A stretch of 64,000 nt of DNA from Novosphingobium beihaiense (GTDB lineage Bacteria; Pseudomonadota; Alphaproteobacteria; Sphingomonadales; Sphingomonadaceae): positions 24,057-88,056 of the forward strand of contig NZ_JALHLG010000024.1 of assembly GCF_022832375.1 (NCBI RefSeq), given 5' to 3'. This document shows positions 1-9,220 of this stretch, piece after piece. Both the position numbers and the translations under genes were made by a program. The first letter of the stretch is position 1, and every line of letters starts with the position of its first letter. The notes under the pieces are model-generated. The model was not told the DNA's origin. It saw only the letters and a program-made list of their open reading frames with translations, and made no database searches.

Positions 1-2541
1 GGGCTGGTCTGGCCGCTCGATGCCGCCTTCGTGCGGCAGGCCTGCGGGGGCAGCGGCGAAGTTCTGGTCGTCGAGGAAAAGCGCGCTTTCATCGAGGAGC
101 AGATCGCGCGCCTGTTCTACGGCACGGCCAATGCGCCCGCGCTATCGGGCAAGCATGCGCCGGACGGGGCGAAGCTGCTGTCCGAAGTGGGCGTGCTCGA
201 TCCCGGTTCGGTGCGCCGGGCACTGGCGGCGCGGCTGGCGGCACTGGGCATGCTCACCGAGGAGGCCGCCGCGCGCGATGCGGCGCTGCGCGAGCTGGAG
301 GGCAGCGCCAAAGCGCTCGCGATCACCGCGATCCGCCCGGCCTATTTCTGCTCGGGCTGCCCGCACAACACCTCGACCGTGGTGCCCGAGGGCTCGGCGG
401 CAATGGGGGCGACGGGGTGCCACGGCCTCGCGCACTACATGCCCGAGCGGCATACGATGCAGACGGTCTCGATGGGGCAGGAGGGGATGCCCTGGGTCGG
501 CGCGCAGAGCTATGTCGATACGCCGCACATGTTCCAGAATCTGGGCGACGGGACTTACACCCATTCCGGCCTGCTGACGATCCGCGCGGCGGTGGCGGCG
601 AAGAGCAGTGTCACGTTCAAGATCCTCTACAACGATGCCGTGGCCATGACCGGCGGCCAGCCTGCCGAAGGGGCGCTGACGGTGGAGCAGATCGTCAGCG
701 AACTGGTGACGGAAGGTGTGCATCCGGTAGTCCTGCTGAGCGAGGAGCCGGACCGCTTTCGCGCTTCGGACTTACCGAAAGGCGTGCGCGTGCTGCACCG
801 GGATGAACTCGATGCCGTGCAGCGCGAGTTACGCGAACGGAAAGGCACGAGCGGCATCGTCTATGATCAGACTTGCGCCAACGAAAAGCGCCGCCGCCGC
901 AAGAAGGGGCTCTATCCCGATCCGGACCAGCGGCTGTGGATCAACCCAGCGGTCTGCGAGGGCTGCGGCGATTGCTCGGTGCAGTCGAACTGCCTTTCGG
1001 TTACGCCCATAGAGACCGAATTCGGCCGCAAGCGTGCTATCGACCAATCGACCTGCAACAAGGATTTCTCCTGCATCAAGGGGTTCTGCCCCAGCTTCGT
1101 CGAAGTTTCCGGCGCGGCGCTGGCGAGGCGCAGCATGGACGATGCGGCGCTGGCGGCGATGGTTGCGAAACTACCCGTACCGCCGGTGCTGGACGTGTCG
1201 CAGGCGCCGCGCGCGATGCTGGTGACGGGGATCGGCGGCACCGGCGTGCTTACGGTCGGCGCGATTCTGGCGATGGCCGCTCATCTGGAAGGCAAGGCGG
1301 CCAAAGTGCTGGACCAGACCGGCATGGCGCAGAAGGGGGGCGCCGTCACCAGCCATATCCGCATTGGCGCGGACATGGCGGCCATTCCCTCGGCGCGGCT
1401 GGGCACCGGGCAGGCCGATGTGATCGTGGCGTGCGATCTGGTGGTCGGTTCCGCGCCCGATGTGCTCGCGCTGGCCCGGCCCGATACGCGCGTGCTGGCG
1501 AACGAGGATGTCGTCCCCACCGGCGAATTCCAGCGCAACCGCAATCTGGACCTTACCGTCACGCGGTTCCTCTCGGCGATCGGCAAGCGCGTCGATCCCG
1601 CCCATATCGCATCGCTGCGGGCGGGCGCGCTGGCGGCGCGGCTGCTCGGGGATTCGATCTTCACCAACCTGATGATGGTGGGTTTCGCCGCGCAAAAGGG
1701 ACTGCTGCCGGTCGGGCTGGATTCGATCGAGCAGGCGGTGCGGCTCAATGGCGTGGCGGTAAAGGCCAATCTCGCCGCTCTGGCGCTGGGCCGTCTTGCG
1801 GCGGCGGGGGCGGACGATCTCTTCGCGCTGGCCGATACTTCCGCCGAAGGTCTGGCGGTTCCGCGCAGTTACGCCGAAATAGCGGAGAGCCGCACGCGGC
1901 ACCTGACGGCATGGCAGAACGCAGCCTGTGCTGCGCAATACCGCACATTCCTCGATGCCATCGCGTCAAAACTGCTCGCGCGCGGTCTTGGGGAATGCGG
2001 GGCGCTGATGGCGGAAGTGGCGCGGGGGCTGGGCAGGCTCATGGCCTACAAGGACGAGTACGAGGTGGCCCGGCTCTATAGCGATCCCGCCTTCCGCAAG
2101 GGGCTGGCCGATACGTTCGCAGGCAACCCGAAGCTGAAAGTCCACCTCGCGCCGCCGTTGCTGGCCTTTCGCAAGGACCGCAAGACCGGGCGCCCGCGCA
2201 AGATTGCATTCGGCTCGTGGATATTCCCGGTCTTCGGGCTGCTGGCAAAGCTCAAGGGGCTGCGCGGCACGCCGTTTGATCCGTTCGGCTATACGGCGGA
2301 GCGCCGCATGGAACGCGCGCTGATCGGCGAATACCGCGTGCTGGTGGAGGCCATCGCGGACAAGGTCACGCCGCAGACCATGCCGGTGGCGGTCGAACTG
2401 GCTGCCGCGGCGGACCTGATCGCGGGGTATGGCCCGGTCAAGCAGGCGGGTGTGGCGGCTTACCGCGCGCGACTGGCCGAACTCCTGCCCCGGCTGTCGG
2501 AGGTATCCGCCCCGGCGGAGCGGGTGGCGGAACCGGCCTGA
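1..2541 (+). CDS. indolepyruvate ferredoxin oxidoreductase family protein (5' end outside window)
   Basis: The frame is open from base 1, so the start is missing; about 846 residues are visible, against roughly 1,150-1,200 for the usual fused alpha-beta form. The family oxidatively decarboxylates aryl-pyruvates to aryl-acetyl-CoA using thiamine diphosphate and iron-sulfur clusters. Visible parts in order are a TPP-binding GDG...N stretch (bases 544 to about 640), a cysteine cluster beginning CEGCGDC (about 955-1110), a gamma-type domain opening with GIGGTGVLT (about 1228), and the long C-terminal domain of this family. The last 82 bases overlap, tail to tail, the 3' end of the regulator on the other strand. 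The true substrate cannot be read from the sequence. Confidence 0.9.
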   Translation, partial: GLVWPLDAAFVRQACGGSGEVLVVEEKRAFIEEQIARLFYGTANAPALSGKHAPDGAKLLSEVGVLDPGSVRRALAARLAALGMLTEEAAARDAALRELEGSAKALAITAIRPAYFCSGCPHNTSTVVPEGSAAMGATGCHGLAHYMPERHTMQTVSMGQEGMPWVGAQSYVDTPHMFQNLGDGTYTHSGLLTIRAAVAAKSSVTFKILYNDAVAMTGGQPAEGALTVEQIVSELVTEGVHPVVLLSEEPDRFRASDLPKGVRVLHRDELDAVQRELRERKGTSGIVYDQTCANEKRRRRKKGLYPDPDQRLWINPAVCEGCGDCSVQSNCLSVTPIETEFGRKRAIDQSTCNKDFSCIKGFCPSFVEVSGAALARRSMDDAALAAMVAKLPVPPVLDVSQAPRAMLVTGIGGTGVLTVGAILAMAAHLEGKAAKVLDQTGMAQKGGAVTSHIRIGADMAAIPSARLGTGQADVIVACDLVVGSAPDVLALARPDTRVLANEDVVPTGEFQRNRNLDLTVTRFLSAIGKRVDPAHIASLRAGALAARLLGDSIFTNLMMVGFAAQKGLLPVGLDSIEQAVRLNGVAVKANLAALALGRLAAAGADDLFALADTSAEGLAVPRSYAEIAESRTRHLTAWQNAACAAQYRTFLDAIASKLLARGLGECGALMAEVARGLGRLMAYKDEYEVARLYSDPAFRKGLADTFAGNPKLKVHLAPPLLAFRKDRKTGRPRKIAFGSWIFPVFGLLAKLKGLRGTPFDPFGYTAERRMERALIGEYRVLVEAIADKVTPQTMPVAVELAAAADLIAGYGPVKQAGVAAYRARLAELLPRLSEVSAPAERVAEPA

Positions 2542-2978
2542 GCGGCAATGGCGCTTTCGATCGCCTCGCGCATCCGGGTGTAGAAGGTGGAGAGGCGCTC
2601 GAAACGGTCGGCCACGGCTGGCGGGACGTCGCGGTCTATCTGGCCGTCGAACATTCGCACTTGCCGGTCGAGCAGTTCGGCCTTGGCGACAAAAGGCCCG
2701 CTGAATTCCTCGGGCACCGAGTAATAGATGCGGCGGCTGCCTGCTTCGCCCTGCCGCCGGGCGCTGCCGCAATGTTCCAGCGTGCGCGCGGCGACGCTGG
2801 CGTTGCTTTTGCTCATGCCGAGGTCGGCGGCGATCTCGTCCAGCGTCGCCGGTTCCTCGCGCAGCAGCAGGTAGGCGTAGATCCGCCCCACCGGGCGCGG
2901 CCAGCCCCAGGGGGCCATCAGCATCGCCATGGCGTCGAAAAAGGCCTCGTCTTCCACAGAGGGTTTCATATTTGACAT
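2460..2978 (-). CDS. GbsR/MarR-like winged-helix transcriptional regulator
   Basis: This 172-aa protein has the layout of GbsR-like MarR regulators: an N-terminal stretch ending in PWGWPRPVGRIYAYLLL, then a helix-turn-helix around residues 43-75 (ATLDEIAADLGMSKSNASVA) and a helical dimerisation tail. It is divergent from the SDR gene at 3061, with an 82-bp gap that should hold both promoters, so it is a candidate regulator of the SDR/SnoaL/monooxygenase set. The C-terminal ~27 residues are low-complexity and lie antisense to the end of the oxidoreductase gene. A second ATG nine bases downstream could be the real start; neither has a clear Shine-Dalgarno. Confidence 0.8.
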   Translation of the reverse strand: MSNMKPSVEDEAFFDAMAMLMAPWGWPRPVGRIYAYLLLREEPATLDEIAADLGMSKSNASVAARTLEHCGSARRQGEAGSRRIYYSVPEEFSGPFVAKAELLDRQVRMFDGQIDRDVPPAVADRFERLSTFYTRMREAIESAIAAQAGSATRSAGADTSDSRGRSSASRAR

Positions 2979-3060
2979 ATTCGGGATTTAGTGAATTTAA
3001 TCGCAAGCCGCCAGAGAAAACCGCAGGCACCGGATTCGGAGCAGGCAGAGAGGAGAGGTC

Positions 3061-3873
3061 ATGGACGCAGGACAGTTCGTCAGCCGTTATGGGCCATGGG
3101 CGCTGATCGCCGGGGCCTCGGAAGGGACGGGTGCCTCGTTCGCGCGGCAGCTCGCCGCAAAGGGCCTGAACCTCGTTCTCGTGGCGCGCCGCGAAGGGCC
3201 GCTGGAGCAGCTTGCAGCGGACCTGCGCGTAGCCCACGGCGTCGAATGCGTGACCGCCTCGATCGACCTGTCCGGCGAAAATGCTGCGCAGCAATTGCTG
3301 CAGGCAGCGGGGCAGCGCGAGGTGGGACTGTTGATCCTCAATGCCGGGGCCGATGCCAATGGCTCGATGTTCCTCGACAGTGACATCGCCAGTTGGGATG
3401 CGCTGGCCATGCGCAATGTCATGACGGCGATGCGCGCGCTTCACGCCTTTGCCGCGCCGATGCGCGAACGCGGGAGGGGTGGGCTGATGGTGGTGGGATC
3501 GGGGGCCTGTTATGGCGGGCTGCCCGGCATTGGCGTCTATGCCGCGAGCAAGGCTTTCGATCTGGTGCTGTGCGAAGCGCTCTGGGCCGAGCTGGAGCCG
3601 CATGGCGTGGACGTGCTCAGCTATGTCATTGGCCGCACCGATACACCCGCGCACCGAGACCTGATGGAAGCGCGCGGGATGCCGGTGCCGGAAGGGCTGG
3701 CCGATCCTGACGATGTCGCACGGCTGGGCCTCGCGCGTCTGCCGTTCGGCCCGGTGTGCAATTGGGGCGAGGCGGACGACGAGGCGAAGATGTCCGCGAC
3801 CTCCGCCGCGCAAAGGCGCGAACGTATCCGGCAGATCGCGGCGATGTCCGCTGCTTATGCGGCAAAGGGCTGA
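3061..3873 (+). CDS. SDR family NAD(P)-dependent oxidoreductase
   Basis: A 270-aa classical short-chain dehydrogenase. The cofactor glycine motif is GASEGTG (about residues 18-24), a conservative variant of GxxxGxG. NAG appears in the LILNAGADANG segment, and the catalytic tyrosine and lysine lie in YAASK (about 160-164). AGAGGAGAGGTC precedes the ATG, giving a good ribosome site. It begins an apparent operon with the SnoaL-like gene four bases downstream and then a flavin monooxygenase. The closest-looking protein in the window is the SDR at 29492-30271 (similar opening and length). The substrate is unknown; a hydroxylated CoA ester or a lipid alcohol is possible. Confidence 0.88.
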   Translation: MDAGQFVSRYGPWALIAGASEGTGASFARQLAAKGLNLVLVARREGPLEQLAADLRVAHGVECVTASIDLSGENAAQQLLQAAGQREVGLLILNAGADANGSMFLDSDIASWDALAMRNVMTAMRALHAFAAPMRERGRGGLMVVGSGACYGGLPGIGVYAASKAFDLVLCEALWAELEPHGVDVLSYVIGRTDTPAHRDLMEARGMPVPEGLADPDDVARLGLARLPFGPVCNWGEADDEAKMSATSAAQRRERIRQIAAMSAAYAAKG

Positions 3874-3877
3874 GCGC

Positions 3878-4381
3878 GTGACGGACAGCCCGGACCGGAT
3901 CGCCGACAAGTTCGCGATCACCGAACAGCTCTACCGCTATTGCCGCAGCGTGGACCGGCTCGACGTGCCGCTCGGCCATTCGGTGTTCCATGAGGATGCC
4001 ACCGCCGACTACGGCCCCACCGGCTTTCGCGGCAGCGGGCGCGCGGCGATCGACTGGATCTGCAAGGCGCACGAGCACTTGCTGGCTCATTCGCATCAGG
4101 TCTCCAACATCCTTATCGCCCTCGATGGCGATCGCGCCGGAAGCGAGGCCTATGTCACCGCCACATTGCGCATGGCGCGTGAGGGCAAGGTGATGCAGAT
4201 GGAGGTCTGGTGCCGCTACTGCGACCGCTGGTCCCGCCGCGGCGGCGTCTGGCGCATCGATCACCGCGACGCCGTGATCGATTACGATTCCATCCGCGAA
4301 GTCACGCCGATGCATGGCCATGAATGGGGCACGCGTGACACGCACGATCCTTCCTATACCGCCTTGGGAGCCAGCCGGTGA
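3878..4381 (+). CDS. SnoaL/NTF2-like fold protein
   Basis: A 167-aa protein of the nuclear-transport-factor-2-like (SnoaL_4 type) family. It has the pattern ITEQLYRYCRSVDRLD near the N terminus, an FHEDATADYG strand and a late WRIDHRDAVIDYD strand. Members act as small hydratases, isomerases or dehydratases, and often accompany SDRs in aromatic or terpenoid degradation. The start is set at GTG 3878, four bases after the SDR stop; a longer upstream frame would run through the SDR gene. The stop overlaps the next gene in GTGA, so translation is probably coupled. The catalytic role is not assignable from sequence alone. Confidence 0.8.
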   Translation: MTDSPDRIADKFAITEQLYRYCRSVDRLDVPLGHSVFHEDATADYGPTGFRGSGRAAIDWICKAHEHLLAHSHQVSNILIALDGDRAGSEAYVTATLRMAREGKVMQMEVWCRYCDRWSRRGGVWRIDHRDAVIDYDSIREVTPMHGHEWGTRDTHDPSYTALGASR

Positions 4382-5379
4382 AAGACATCACGATTTCCGT
4401 TTCGTTCGATATGCGCTCGCCCGACTGGGCCGCGCCGACGCCCGGTCTCTACCGCGCAGCGATAGAGATGGCGGCGTTCGTGGACCGGATCGGCGCCGAC
4501 CAGATCGGCCTGATGCAGCATCACGGATCGGACGATGGCTATCTGCCGCAGCCCTTCGTGCTGGCGGGCGGCATGGCAGCGGTGACCGAGCGCATCCGCT
4601 TCCTGCTGGGGGCGGTGATCCTGCCGCTGCACGATCCGGTGGAACTGGCCGAGCAGATCGCGGTGGCCGACAATATGTCGGGCGGGCGGATCAATGTGAT
4701 CTTCGGCGCGGGCTATGTGCCCAGCGAATTCGCGATGTTCGGAAAGTCGCTGAAAGACCGTGCGAAGCTGATGGACGCCGGGCTGGAGATCGTCCTGCGT
4801 GCTATGAAGGGCGAACGTTTCGAGCATGAAGGCCGCCCGATCTTCACGCGCCCGCTGCCGGTGCAGGCGCCGGAGGATATCATTCTCGTCGGCGGCGGCG
4901 TGCCGGCGTCGGCCCGGCGCGCGGCGAAATTCGGCGTCGGGTTCGGGCCGATGAAAGGCGAACTGGTCGATCTCTACTTGTCCGAATGCGAGCGTCTCGG
5001 CCACCAGCCCCGCACGTATTTCCGCCCCGTGCCCGGCATGCCCATGGCCATCCACTTGTGCGAGGACCCGGACGCGGGCTGGGGAGCGCTGGCGCCGCAT
5101 GCCGTCCACGTCATCACCGAATATGCCAAGTGGGCGGAGCAGGAAGGCGATGCCTCCAACTCGCCCTTCAAAGGGCTGACCGATCCTGCCGTGCTGCGCC
5201 ACGCCGGAATGTTCGCGGCCTGGACGCCCGAAATGCTGCTGGAGAAAGTGCGCAGCATGGAAGGGGGCAATATCGGGTTTCAGCCGCTGCTCGGTGGCCT
5301 TGCGCCGGAGGAAGGGTGGAAGAGCCTCAAGCTGCTCGAACAGGTCATGCCCGATCTGCGTGAGGCGATTGCCGGGTAA
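4378..5379 (+). CDS. LLM class flavin-dependent oxidoreductase (luciferase-like)
   Basis: A 333-aa bacterial-luciferase-like TIM-barrel protein. Family signs are the AAVTERIRFLLGAVILPLHDPVELAEQIA segment (residues about 65-95) followed by SGGRINVIFGAGY, the usual flavin-binding region, and VGGGVPASARRAAKFG later. Such enzymes use FMNH2 or F420H2 for monooxygenation or hydride transfer. It starts at GTG 4378, sharing the GTGA overlap with the SnoaL-like gene, and ends the three-gene operon; a palindromic extragenic repeat follows. Together with the SDR and SnoaL-like neighbours it suggests oxidation of a cyclic or branched substrate; this is inference. Confidence 0.87.
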   Translation: MKDITISVSFDMRSPDWAAPTPGLYRAAIEMAAFVDRIGADQIGLMQHHGSDDGYLPQPFVLAGGMAAVTERIRFLLGAVILPLHDPVELAEQIAVADNMSGGRINVIFGAGYVPSEFAMFGKSLKDRAKLMDAGLEIVLRAMKGERFEHEGRPIFTRPLPVQAPEDIILVGGGVPASARRAAKFGVGFGPMKGELVDLYLSECERLGHQPRTYFRPVPGMPMAIHLCEDPDAGWGALAPHAVHVITEYAKWAEQEGDASNSPFKGLTDPAVLRHAGMFAAWTPEMLLEKVRSMEGGNIGFQPLLGGLAPEEGWKSLKLLEQVMPDLREAIAG

Positions 5380-5410
5380 GCGGCAGTCCCACCAAGACCG
5401 CTACCCACCC

Positions 5411-5483
5411 CCGTTCGTGTCGAGCGAAGTCGAGACACGCTTACGCTGTGCCAACGTGTTTCGCCTTCGCTCGACACGAACGG
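5411..5483. repeat. extragenic palindrome, family A, copy 1
   Basis: Two 29-base arms (5411-5439 and 5455-5483) are inverted repeats with two mismatches, built on the core GTGTCGAGCGAAGTCGAGAC. The same core returns at 11642-11713 and 17855-17927. It lies between convergent genes and can fold into a long hairpin, so it may also terminate transcription from both sides. Confidence 0.9.
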
Positions 5484-5491
5484 GAGACAGT

Positions 5492-6253
5492 TCAGTCCGC
5501 CGTTACGCCCGCATCGATATTGATGCAGGCACCGTGATAGGATCGCGCGGCGGGCGTGGCGAGGAAGGCGACGGTTTCGGCCACGTCCTCGATCTCGCAC
5601 AGACCGCGCGGGGAGCCGATGCGACCGATCAGGTCGCGGTCGCATTCGGCGAGCGCCGCCATGCCGCCGACAAGGCCGGTCATCATCCCGCCCGGCGCCA
5701 CTGCGTTGATGCGGATCGGGGCCTTCATGTATTCCATGGCCAGTGCTTTGGTCATGTTGGTGAGCGCGGCCTTGGTGGCGCAATAGGCGGCGAAATAGGC
5801 CTGCCCCTGAAACGCCGCGCAGGATGTGACGTTGACGATGGCGCCGTGGCTTTCGAGCAAGAGCGGCAGGCTGGCGCGGATCAGGAAGAAGGGCGCTTCC
5901 AGATTGACCTTCATGGTAAGATCCCACGCCTCGTCCGAAAATTCCGTCGTGGGCCCCGGTTTCATGACGCCCGCCACATTGCACAGCGCATCGAGCCGCC
6001 CGAATTCGGCAAGCGTAACGGCTATGGCCCGGTCGCAATTGGCCCGTTCCGCAAGATCGAGAATCAGTTCCAGCGCCGTCCCTCCGGCGGCGCGGATTTC
6101 CTGCGCTGTCCCGGCCAGTCCTTCCGCCGAGATGTCGGCAATGGCAACGGCGGCTCCCAGACCGGCGAGGCGCAGCGCCACCGCGCGTCCCAGTCCCGCC
6201 GCCGCGCCGGTGACCAGCGCCACCTTTCCGCTCATGTCCGCTGGTTGCAGCAT
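5492..6253 (-). CDS. SDR family NAD(P)-dependent oxidoreductase
   Basis: A 253-aa classical SDR. The cofactor motif is TGAAAGLG near residue 15, and the catalytic pair lies in YCATK (about 155-159). The C-terminal segment AVAFLATPAARSYHGACINIDAGV has the usual SDR ending. The start at 6253 is chosen because GGAGAGGAG lies about seven bases upstream; a frame opening 20 codons earlier has no such site. It is transcribed in the same direction as the LysR gene 31 bases upstream. It probably oxidises or reduces an intermediate of the neighbouring CoA pathway, but no substrate-specific feature is recognisable. Confidence 0.88.
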   Translation of the reverse strand: MLQPADMSGKVALVTGAAAGLGRAVALRLAGLGAAVAIADISAEGLAGTAQEIRAAGGTALELILDLAERANCDRAIAVTLAEFGRLDALCNVAGVMKPGPTTEFSDEAWDLTMKVNLEAPFFLIRASLPLLLESHGAIVNVTSCAAFQGQAYFAAYCATKAALTNMTKALAMEYMKAPIRINAVAPGGMMTGLVGGMAALAECDRDLIGRIGSPRGLCEIEDVAETVAFLATPAARSYHGACINIDAGVTAD

Positions 6254-6284
6254 CGTTATCTCCTCTCCGGTTACCGGAAGGAAA

Positions 6285-7172
6285 TCATGCCTTGGCGTAG
6301 TGGCCGCGGACAAGGCCGATGAACGGGCTGGCCAGCGCCTGAGCGATATGCGGCTCGCCCGCGTGGAGCAGGCCGATCTCGCGCGTCAGTTCGAAGTCCT
6401 TCACCGGCACGAACCGCACAGCAGGCTCTTCGAAGCATTCGGGCATCATGCCCACGCCTGCACCGGCGCGCACCACCGCGAGCACGCGTTCGTCGCTGGT
6501 GGTCTTGAGCACGAAGCGCGGGCGCACCCCGCGCGCAATGAAGAAGCGGTTGATCTCCGGCAGCCCCTCGCAGTGGCGGCGCAGCGCCATGCGATCGCGC
6601 GCGAGCTGTTCGGCCATCACTTCGTCCTCGCCCGCCAGCGGGTGGTCGAGCGGTAGCACCATCATGTAGCGTTCGCGCGCCAGAACTTCGGGATGGAAGC
6701 GGGCATGCTGCGGGCGTACCACCGTCAGCGCGACATCGATGCGGCCGCGTTCGAGCCGTTCGGCGATGTCGCGTTCGTTGCCGTCGAGGATTTCCAGCGC
6801 TTCGCTGGAGCCGAGCGCGCGGTGTTGCAGCAGCAATTCCTCGATCATGGCGGTGGGGATCGTGCCGAGCACGCCTATGCGCAGCAGGGTGGGGTCGGAC
6901 ACTTCGGAGAGTTCCACCAGGGCATGCTCGTATTCCGCCGCGATCCGCCGGGCGCGCACGAGGAAGCGGCTTCCGGCGGGGGTGAGCGCTACGCCCCTCC
7001 CATTCGGTCCGCCCCGATCCCTGTCGAACAAACGGGCGCCCAGCTCGCGTTCCAGCTTGGCGATTCCGGCAGAGAGCGAGGGCTGGGTCACGCTCACCTG
7101 CTTGGCCGCCCGGCTGAAACTGCCGGTTTCCGCCACGGCGAGGAAATAGCGCAGCAAATATTGGTCTATCAT
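6285..7172 (-). CDS. LysR family transcriptional regulator
   Basis: A 295-aa LysR-type regulator. The N-terminal winged helix-turn-helix (residues 5-60) includes the hallmark LRYFLAVAETGSFSRAAK and VTQPSLSAGIAKLE. A substrate-binding domain fills the rest. It is divergent from the carboxylase operon starting at 7305, with about 130 bases between, the standard arrangement for a LysR regulator and its target. It is also colinear with the SDR downstream. It probably responds to an intermediate of the acyl-CoA carboxylase pathway; the effector is unknown. Confidence 0.9.
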   Translation of the reverse strand: MIDQYLLRYFLAVAETGSFSRAAKQVSVTQPSLSAGIAKLERELGARLFDRDRGGPNGRGVALTPAGSRFLVRARRIAAEYEHALVELSEVSDPTLLRIGVLGTIPTAMIEELLLQHRALGSSEALEILDGNERDIAERLERGRIDVALTVVRPQHARFHPEVLARERYMMVLPLDHPLAGEDEVMAEQLARDRMALRRHCEGLPEINRFFIARGVRPRFVLKTTSDERVLAVVRAGAGVGMMPECFEEPAVRFVPVKDFELTREIGLLHAGEPHIAQALASPFIGLVRGHYAKA

Positions 7173-7304
7173 AGAAACTGTCTATGACGTGCCGGTAAAA
7201 CTTTCAATTTCCTCTGTTGCCCGGCCTTGGTTAGATAGGTCGCGTAAATCGAAATCCGTTGGGAAGAGGCTGGCGCCCAGCGCCGCCGGAAAGGAATGGA
7301 TGGC

Positions 7305-8906
7305 ATGAGCGCGCCGGTGCTCCAGACTAGTGTCAATCTCGACAGCCCCGAGGCGAAGGCGCGCGATGCGCACAACCGGGCTCTGGCGAAGGATCTGCAC
7401 GACAAGGTCGCGCAGGCCGCGCTGGGCGGCAACGAGAAGTCGCGCGAGCGCCATGTCAGCCGCGGCAAGTTGCTCCCGCGCGACCGGGTGGAGCGGCTGC
7501 TCGATCCCGGCTCGCCGCTGCTGGAACTGGGCCAGTTGGCGGCGAACGGGCTCTATGGCGAGGACATTCCCGGTGCAGGCATGATCTCTGCGATCGGCCG
7601 CGTCTCGGGCCGCCAGTGCATGATCGTGTGCAACGATGCCACCGTGAAAGGCGGCACCTACTACCCGATGACGGTGAAGAAGCACATCCGCGCGCAGGAG
7701 ATCGCGCAAGAGAACAACCTGCCGTGCATCTACCTTGTCGACAGCGGCGGCGCCAACCTGCCGCACCAGGCGGAAGTCTTTCCGGACAAGGACCACTTCG
7801 GCCGCATCTTCTTCAATCAGGCGAACATGAGCGCCAGGGGCATTCCGCAGATCGCCTGCGTCATGGGAAGCTGCACGGCGGGCGGCGCCTATGTCCCCGC
7901 GATGAGCGACGAGACCGTGATCGTGAAGGAGCAGGGCACGATCTTCCTCGCCGGCCCGCCGCTGGTGCAGGCCGCGACGGGCGAAGTGATCTCGGCCGAG
8001 GATCTGGGCGGCGGCGATCTGCACAGCCGCAAGTCGGGCGTGACCGATCACCTCGCCGACAACGACGAGCACGCGCTCACCATCGTCCGCGACATCGTCT
8101 CGCAGCTTGGCCCGGTGCACCGGCACGGGTTGCCGCTGCAGGAACCGCGCGCGCCCAAGTACGATCCGGAAGAGCTTTACAGCATCATTCCCGAGGACGT
8201 GCGGGCGCCTTACGATGTGCACGAAGTGATCGCGCGCGTGGTGGACGGCAGCGAGTTCCATGAGTTCAAGGCGCTCTACGGCACCACGCTGGTCTGCGGC
8301 TTTGCGCATATCCACGGGATGCCGGTGGCGATCCTCGCCAACAACGGCGTGCTGTTTTCCGAAAGCGCGCAGAAGGGCGCGCACTTCATCGAACTCGCCT
8401 GCCAGCGCAAGATCCCGCTGCTGTTCCTTCAGAACATCTCGGGCTTCATGGTCGGCGGCAAGTACGAGGCCGAGGGCATCGCCAAGCACGGCGCCAAGCT
8501 GGTGACGGCGGTGGCGACGGCAACGGTGCCCAAGATCACCGTGCTGATCGGCGGCAGCTTCGGCGCGGGCAACTACGGCATGTGCGGCCGTGCTTACGAT
8601 CCGCGCTTCCTGTTCACCTGGCCCAATGCGCGCATCTCGGTGATGGGCGGCGAACAGGCGGCCTCTGTGCTCGCCACTGTCCACCGCGACGCAGCCAAGT
8701 GGGACGAGCGCGAGGCGGAGGCGTTCAAGGCGCCGATCCGCCAGAAGTACGAGGACGAAGGCAACCCCTACTACGCCACCGCGCGTTTGTGGGACGACGG
8801 CGTGATCGACCCGGCACAGACCCGCGATGTGCTGGGGCTCGCGCTGGCGGCGGCGCTTGAGGCGCCGATCCCGGACCGGCCGCAGTTCGGCGTGTTCAGG
8901 ATGTGA
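7305..8906 (+). CDS. acyl-CoA carboxylase carboxyltransferase (beta) subunit, methylcrotonyl-CoA type
   Basis: A 533-aa carboxyltransferase of the MCC-beta class. [19 protein letters not shown] and the [17 protein letters not shown] segment are the patterns that separate methylcrotonyl/geranyl-CoA carboxylases from propionyl-CoA carboxylases. A crotonase-like [11 protein letters not shown] oxyanion region is present. It transfers CO2 from carboxybiotin to an enoyl-CoA. ATG 7305 is preferred over ATG 7296 because AAGGA sits about ten bases before it. It opens a four-gene coupled operon (beta, DUF3088, alpha, MaoC). The usual leucine-pathway partners isovaleryl-CoA dehydrogenase and HMG-CoA lyase are absent here, so a geranyl- or other branched enoyl-CoA substrate is possible. 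Confidence 0.9.
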   Translation: MSAPVLQTSVNLDSPEAKARDAHNRALAKDLHDKVAQAALGGNEKSRERHVSRGKLLPRDRVERLLDPGSPLLELGQLAANGLYGEDIPGAGMISAIGRVSGRQCMIVCNDATVKGGTYYPMTVKKHIRAQEIAQENNLPCIYLVDSGGANLPHQAEVFPDKDHFGRIFFNQANMSARGIPQIACVMGSCTAGGAYVPAMSDETVIVKEQGTIFLAGPPLVQAATGEVISAEDLGGGDLHSRKSGVTDHLADNDEHALTIVRDIVSQLGPVHRHGLPLQEPRAPKYDPEELYSIIPEDVRAPYDVHEVIARVVDGSEFHEFKALYGTTLVCGFAHIHGMPVAILANNGVLFSESAQKGAHFIELACQRKIPLLFLQNISGFMVGGKYEAEGIAKHGAKLVTAVATATVPKITVLIGGSFGAGNYGMCGRAYDPRFLFTWPNARISVMGGEQAASVLATVHRDAAKWDEREAEAFKAPIRQKYEDEGNPYYATARLWDDGVIDPAQTRDVLGLALAAALEAPIPDRPQFGVFRM

Positions 8907-9220
8907 TGATGGCAGGCAAAGACATCCTGTTTGTGCTCGACACCGACTGGGCCGACCCCGCTTTCGAGGGGCGCCGGTTCTACTGCAAGGATTGCGTGAC
9001 GGTGGAAGGCCTCATTGCGCTGTTCCCACAGCGTGCGTCCAATATCGAGGTTGTGCGGGTGCCATGGCCTCGCCCGCGCGGGCCTGTGATCGATGCGCTG
9101 GGCGAGGAGAACCAGAACCTGCCCGCGCTGGCTTTTGCCGAAGGTGGCTTCGTCAACGAGATCGAAGCCCTGCTCGCCGCCTTGCACACCCGCCACGGTT
9201 TTCCGGAGCGTCATCCATGA
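8906..9220 (+). CDS. DUF3088 thioredoxin-like small protein
   Basis: A 104-aa protein matching the DUF3088 pattern: FYCKDCVTVEGLIALFP (a CxxC in a thioredoxin-like position, about residues 26-42), then VPWPRPRGPVIDALGEENQNLP. The start is ATG 8906 or 8909, overlapping the beta-subunit stop in TGATG. The end overlaps the alpha-subunit start in ATGA. It is therefore translated between the two carboxylase subunits and is probably made in step with them. The function of DUF3088 is not established; a redox, assembly or chaperone role for the carboxylase is inference from position and the CxxC. Confidence 0.78.
   Translation: MMAGKDILFVLDTDWADPAFEGRRFYCKDCVTVEGLIALFPQRASNIEVVRVPWPRPRGPVIDALGEENQNLPALAFAEGGFVNEIEALLAALHTRHGFPERHP

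Noticed and set aside
1966..3921. Very long minus-strand open frame through the SDR and regulator genes
   Set aside because: Its composition is the shadow of high-GC coding on the other frames; it has no recognisable domain and overlaps two supported genes.
7182..8684. Long minus-strand frame opposite the carboxylase beta gene
   Set aside because: The protein is Arg/His-rich without motifs and is exactly antisense to a conserved carboxyltransferase.
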